Source: Methanothrix sp. (GTDB taxonomy: Archaea > Halobacteriota > Methanosarcinia > Methanotrichales > Methanotrichaceae). From it: a stretch of DNA of 5,223 nt. Below are positions 4,332 to 5,223 of the stretch, in pieces; position 1 is the stretch's first letter; every line of letters begins with the position of its first letter. The notes below the pieces were generated by a model that did not search any database, was not told where the DNA came from, and saw only the letters and a program-made list of their open reading frames with translations. The DNA is taken from positions 1 to 5,223 of the forward strand of contig JAABPZ010000122.1 in NCBI GenBank assembly GCA_011391755.1, read 5' to 3'. The position numbers and the translations under genes are program-made.

Positions 4332-5223
4332 ATGGCAGCTGTAATCGTTTGCTCTCTCTTTAATAGCTCTTCCATCTCCCTATTTTTCAGCCGGAAGCGA
4401 AACTTCGCCCCAGGATTGGCCCTGATCAGATCCTTCGTGATTTTCAGGGCCTGCTTCGTTGCCGCATCATCTGCCTCCTCGGGAACCTCGGCATTGAAGG
4501 GATAGGTCTCGGACAGCTCCACAGGATAGGGCCCGAAGGGCGGCTTGAAGTGCAAAACATGGGCAAAGCCGGAAGTGTCTGCCTGGGAATCGTCGGTGAT
4601 CAAGACATTGCCCTGCAAACTGATGCGGTCTATCCTTCGCGCATAGCGCATCACCTCCGGCCGGCGGGCGCACTCGGCACTAAGATAAAAGAAGGTGGAC
4701 TTGCTGGCAGTGTCGAGGCTCTCCAGCCACGGGCCCTGCCGGGCGAGGCTCTTCAGGCCGTCCAGCATGCGCGGATGGGAGCGGCAGCGCGTCTCCAGCA
4801 GGTCCCAGAGTGAGCCCTCCCGAATGCTCTCCTTAACCTGTCTCATCTCCTGTAGTGAGACGTAGAGATTGTGCTGGGCTAAGAGCCTGGTCTTTTGCGG
4901 GCTTTCTATCAGCTCCTTCAAGGTATGTTCCTGGCAGACGGGGCAGCAACAGGGAAGGTAGCTCATCTCCTCCAGCTTGCCGGTTCCCTGCACAGTCAGA
5001 TAACGATCCTGCCGGGCGTAGAGAGCGTATGCCGCCGAGTCGAAGAGATCGCAGCCCATGGCTGCCGCCAGGGCAAAGATCATGGGATGTCCGGCGCCAA
5101 AGAGATGCACGGGTCGGCCCGAGCCCAGGCCTTTTTTGGCAGCCGTCACTACATTAACCAGATCTCGATACCGATAGGCCTCCATGAGCGGGACCACGCC
5201 GCCCACAGGATAGACATCAAAGG
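4319..5223 (-). CDS. tgtA: Archaeal tRNA-guanine(15) transglycosylase, C-terminal part (5' end off window)
   Basis: TgtA swaps guanine-15 in the D-loop of tRNA for preQ0, the first tRNA-bound step of archaeosine synthesis. About 301 residues are visible; the frame stays open to the right edge (DVYPVGGVVPLMEAYRYRD), so the GTG at 5206 is internal and the N-terminal catalytic half is missing. Seen here are GAGHPMIFALAAAMGCDLFDSAAY, whose second Asp of DLFD (codon 5041-5039) aligns with the nucleophile, Asp249 in the Pyrococcus horikoshii enzyme, and the zinc site CxCxxC (PCCCPVC; Cys codons at 4951, 4945 and 4936) with its His 21 residues after the last Cys (codon 4873-4871). The nucleophile-to-first-Cys spacing of 30 equals that of P. 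horikoshii. The protein ends with a charged helix and has no PUA domain, unlike the long P. horikoshii form; in some methanogens that part is encoded separately. The gene is G+C-rich and probably a resident housekeeping gene. Confidence 0.93.
   Translation of the reverse strand, partial: FDVYPVGGVVPLMEAYRYRDLVNVVTAAKKGLGSGRPVHLFGAGHPMIFALAAAMGCDLFDSAAYALYARQDRYLTVQGTGKLEEMSYLPCCCPVCQEHTLKELIESPQKTRLLAQHNLYVSLQEMRQVKESIREGSLWDLLETRCRSHPRMLDGLKSLARQGPWLESLDTASKSTFFYLSAECARRPEVMRYARRIDRISLQGNVLITDDSQADTSGFAHVLHFKPPFGPYPVELSETYPFNAEVPEEADDAATKQALKITKDLIRANPGAKFRFRLKNREMEELLKREQTITAAIQGE

Noticed and set aside
4319..5206. Taking GTG at 5206 as the true start of tgtA
   Set aside because: The same frame stays open to base 5223 and the residues upstream (DVYPV) fit the family, so the gene continues beyond the window.
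1..5223. tRNA or rRNA genes, CRISPR array, or a tRNA-derived att site
   Set aside because: No cloverleaf-like sequence, no regularly spaced short repeats, and no duplicated att-like core were seen near the integrase; att sites may lie outside the window.

Overview
The window looks like a piece of a methanogen-type euryarchaeal chromosome (Methanosarcinales/Methanothrix-like is my best guess, from family memory only). The archaeal signs are a TgtA-type archaeosine tRNA-guanine transglycosylase at the right edge, AT-rich TATA-type promoter elements placed for leaderless transcripts, and a tyrosine recombinase of the kind common in methanogen genomes. The secreted-protein gene and tgtA are visibly richer in G+C (sampled lines mostly 60% or more, one at 40%) than the integrase module (sampled lines about 32-50%). 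That fits a mobile module sitting in, or next to, host DNA.

Layout from left to right. (1) 1-291, minus strand: the start of a tyrosine-recombinase catalytic domain that runs off the left edge. It has its own ATG and Shine-Dalgarno sequence but no N-terminal core-binding domain. (2) 310-781: mostly uncertain sequence, with a possible 58-codon ORF on the minus strand upstream of that recombinase, a cluster of competing stem-loops, and a possible small CxxC ORF on the plus strand whose stop overlaps the next start as ATGA. (3) 782-2287, plus strand: a 501-residue secreted protein with a signal peptide and about four Ig-like beta-sandwich repeats. (4) 2288-2539: a short intergenic stretch with one clear inverted repeat. 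(5) 3990-2540, minus strand: a two-gene operon, a ribbon-helix-helix/coiled-coil/winged-helix protein overlapping by 13 bases a full-length 316-residue tyrosine integrase, with a near-consensus TATA box upstream. (6) 3991-4318: a divergent promoter region and a short plus-strand reading frame interrupted by a single in-frame TAG. (7) 4319-5223, minus strand: the C-terminal part of tgtA, whose N-terminus lies beyond the right edge.

The most striking structure is the pair of recombinase copies. Bases 1-263 are a direct, diverged copy (about 82% identical in two 60-base blocks counted by hand; 69 of 81 residues identical) of bases 2876-3135 inside the full-length integrase. The secreted-protein gene lies between them as possible cargo. 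The left copy begins at the interdomain linker and still reads as an intact, well-conserved frame, so it may be a catalytic-domain-only recombinase rather than debris. The window alone cannot show where the element ends; no tRNA gene, att core or CRISPR array is recognisable.
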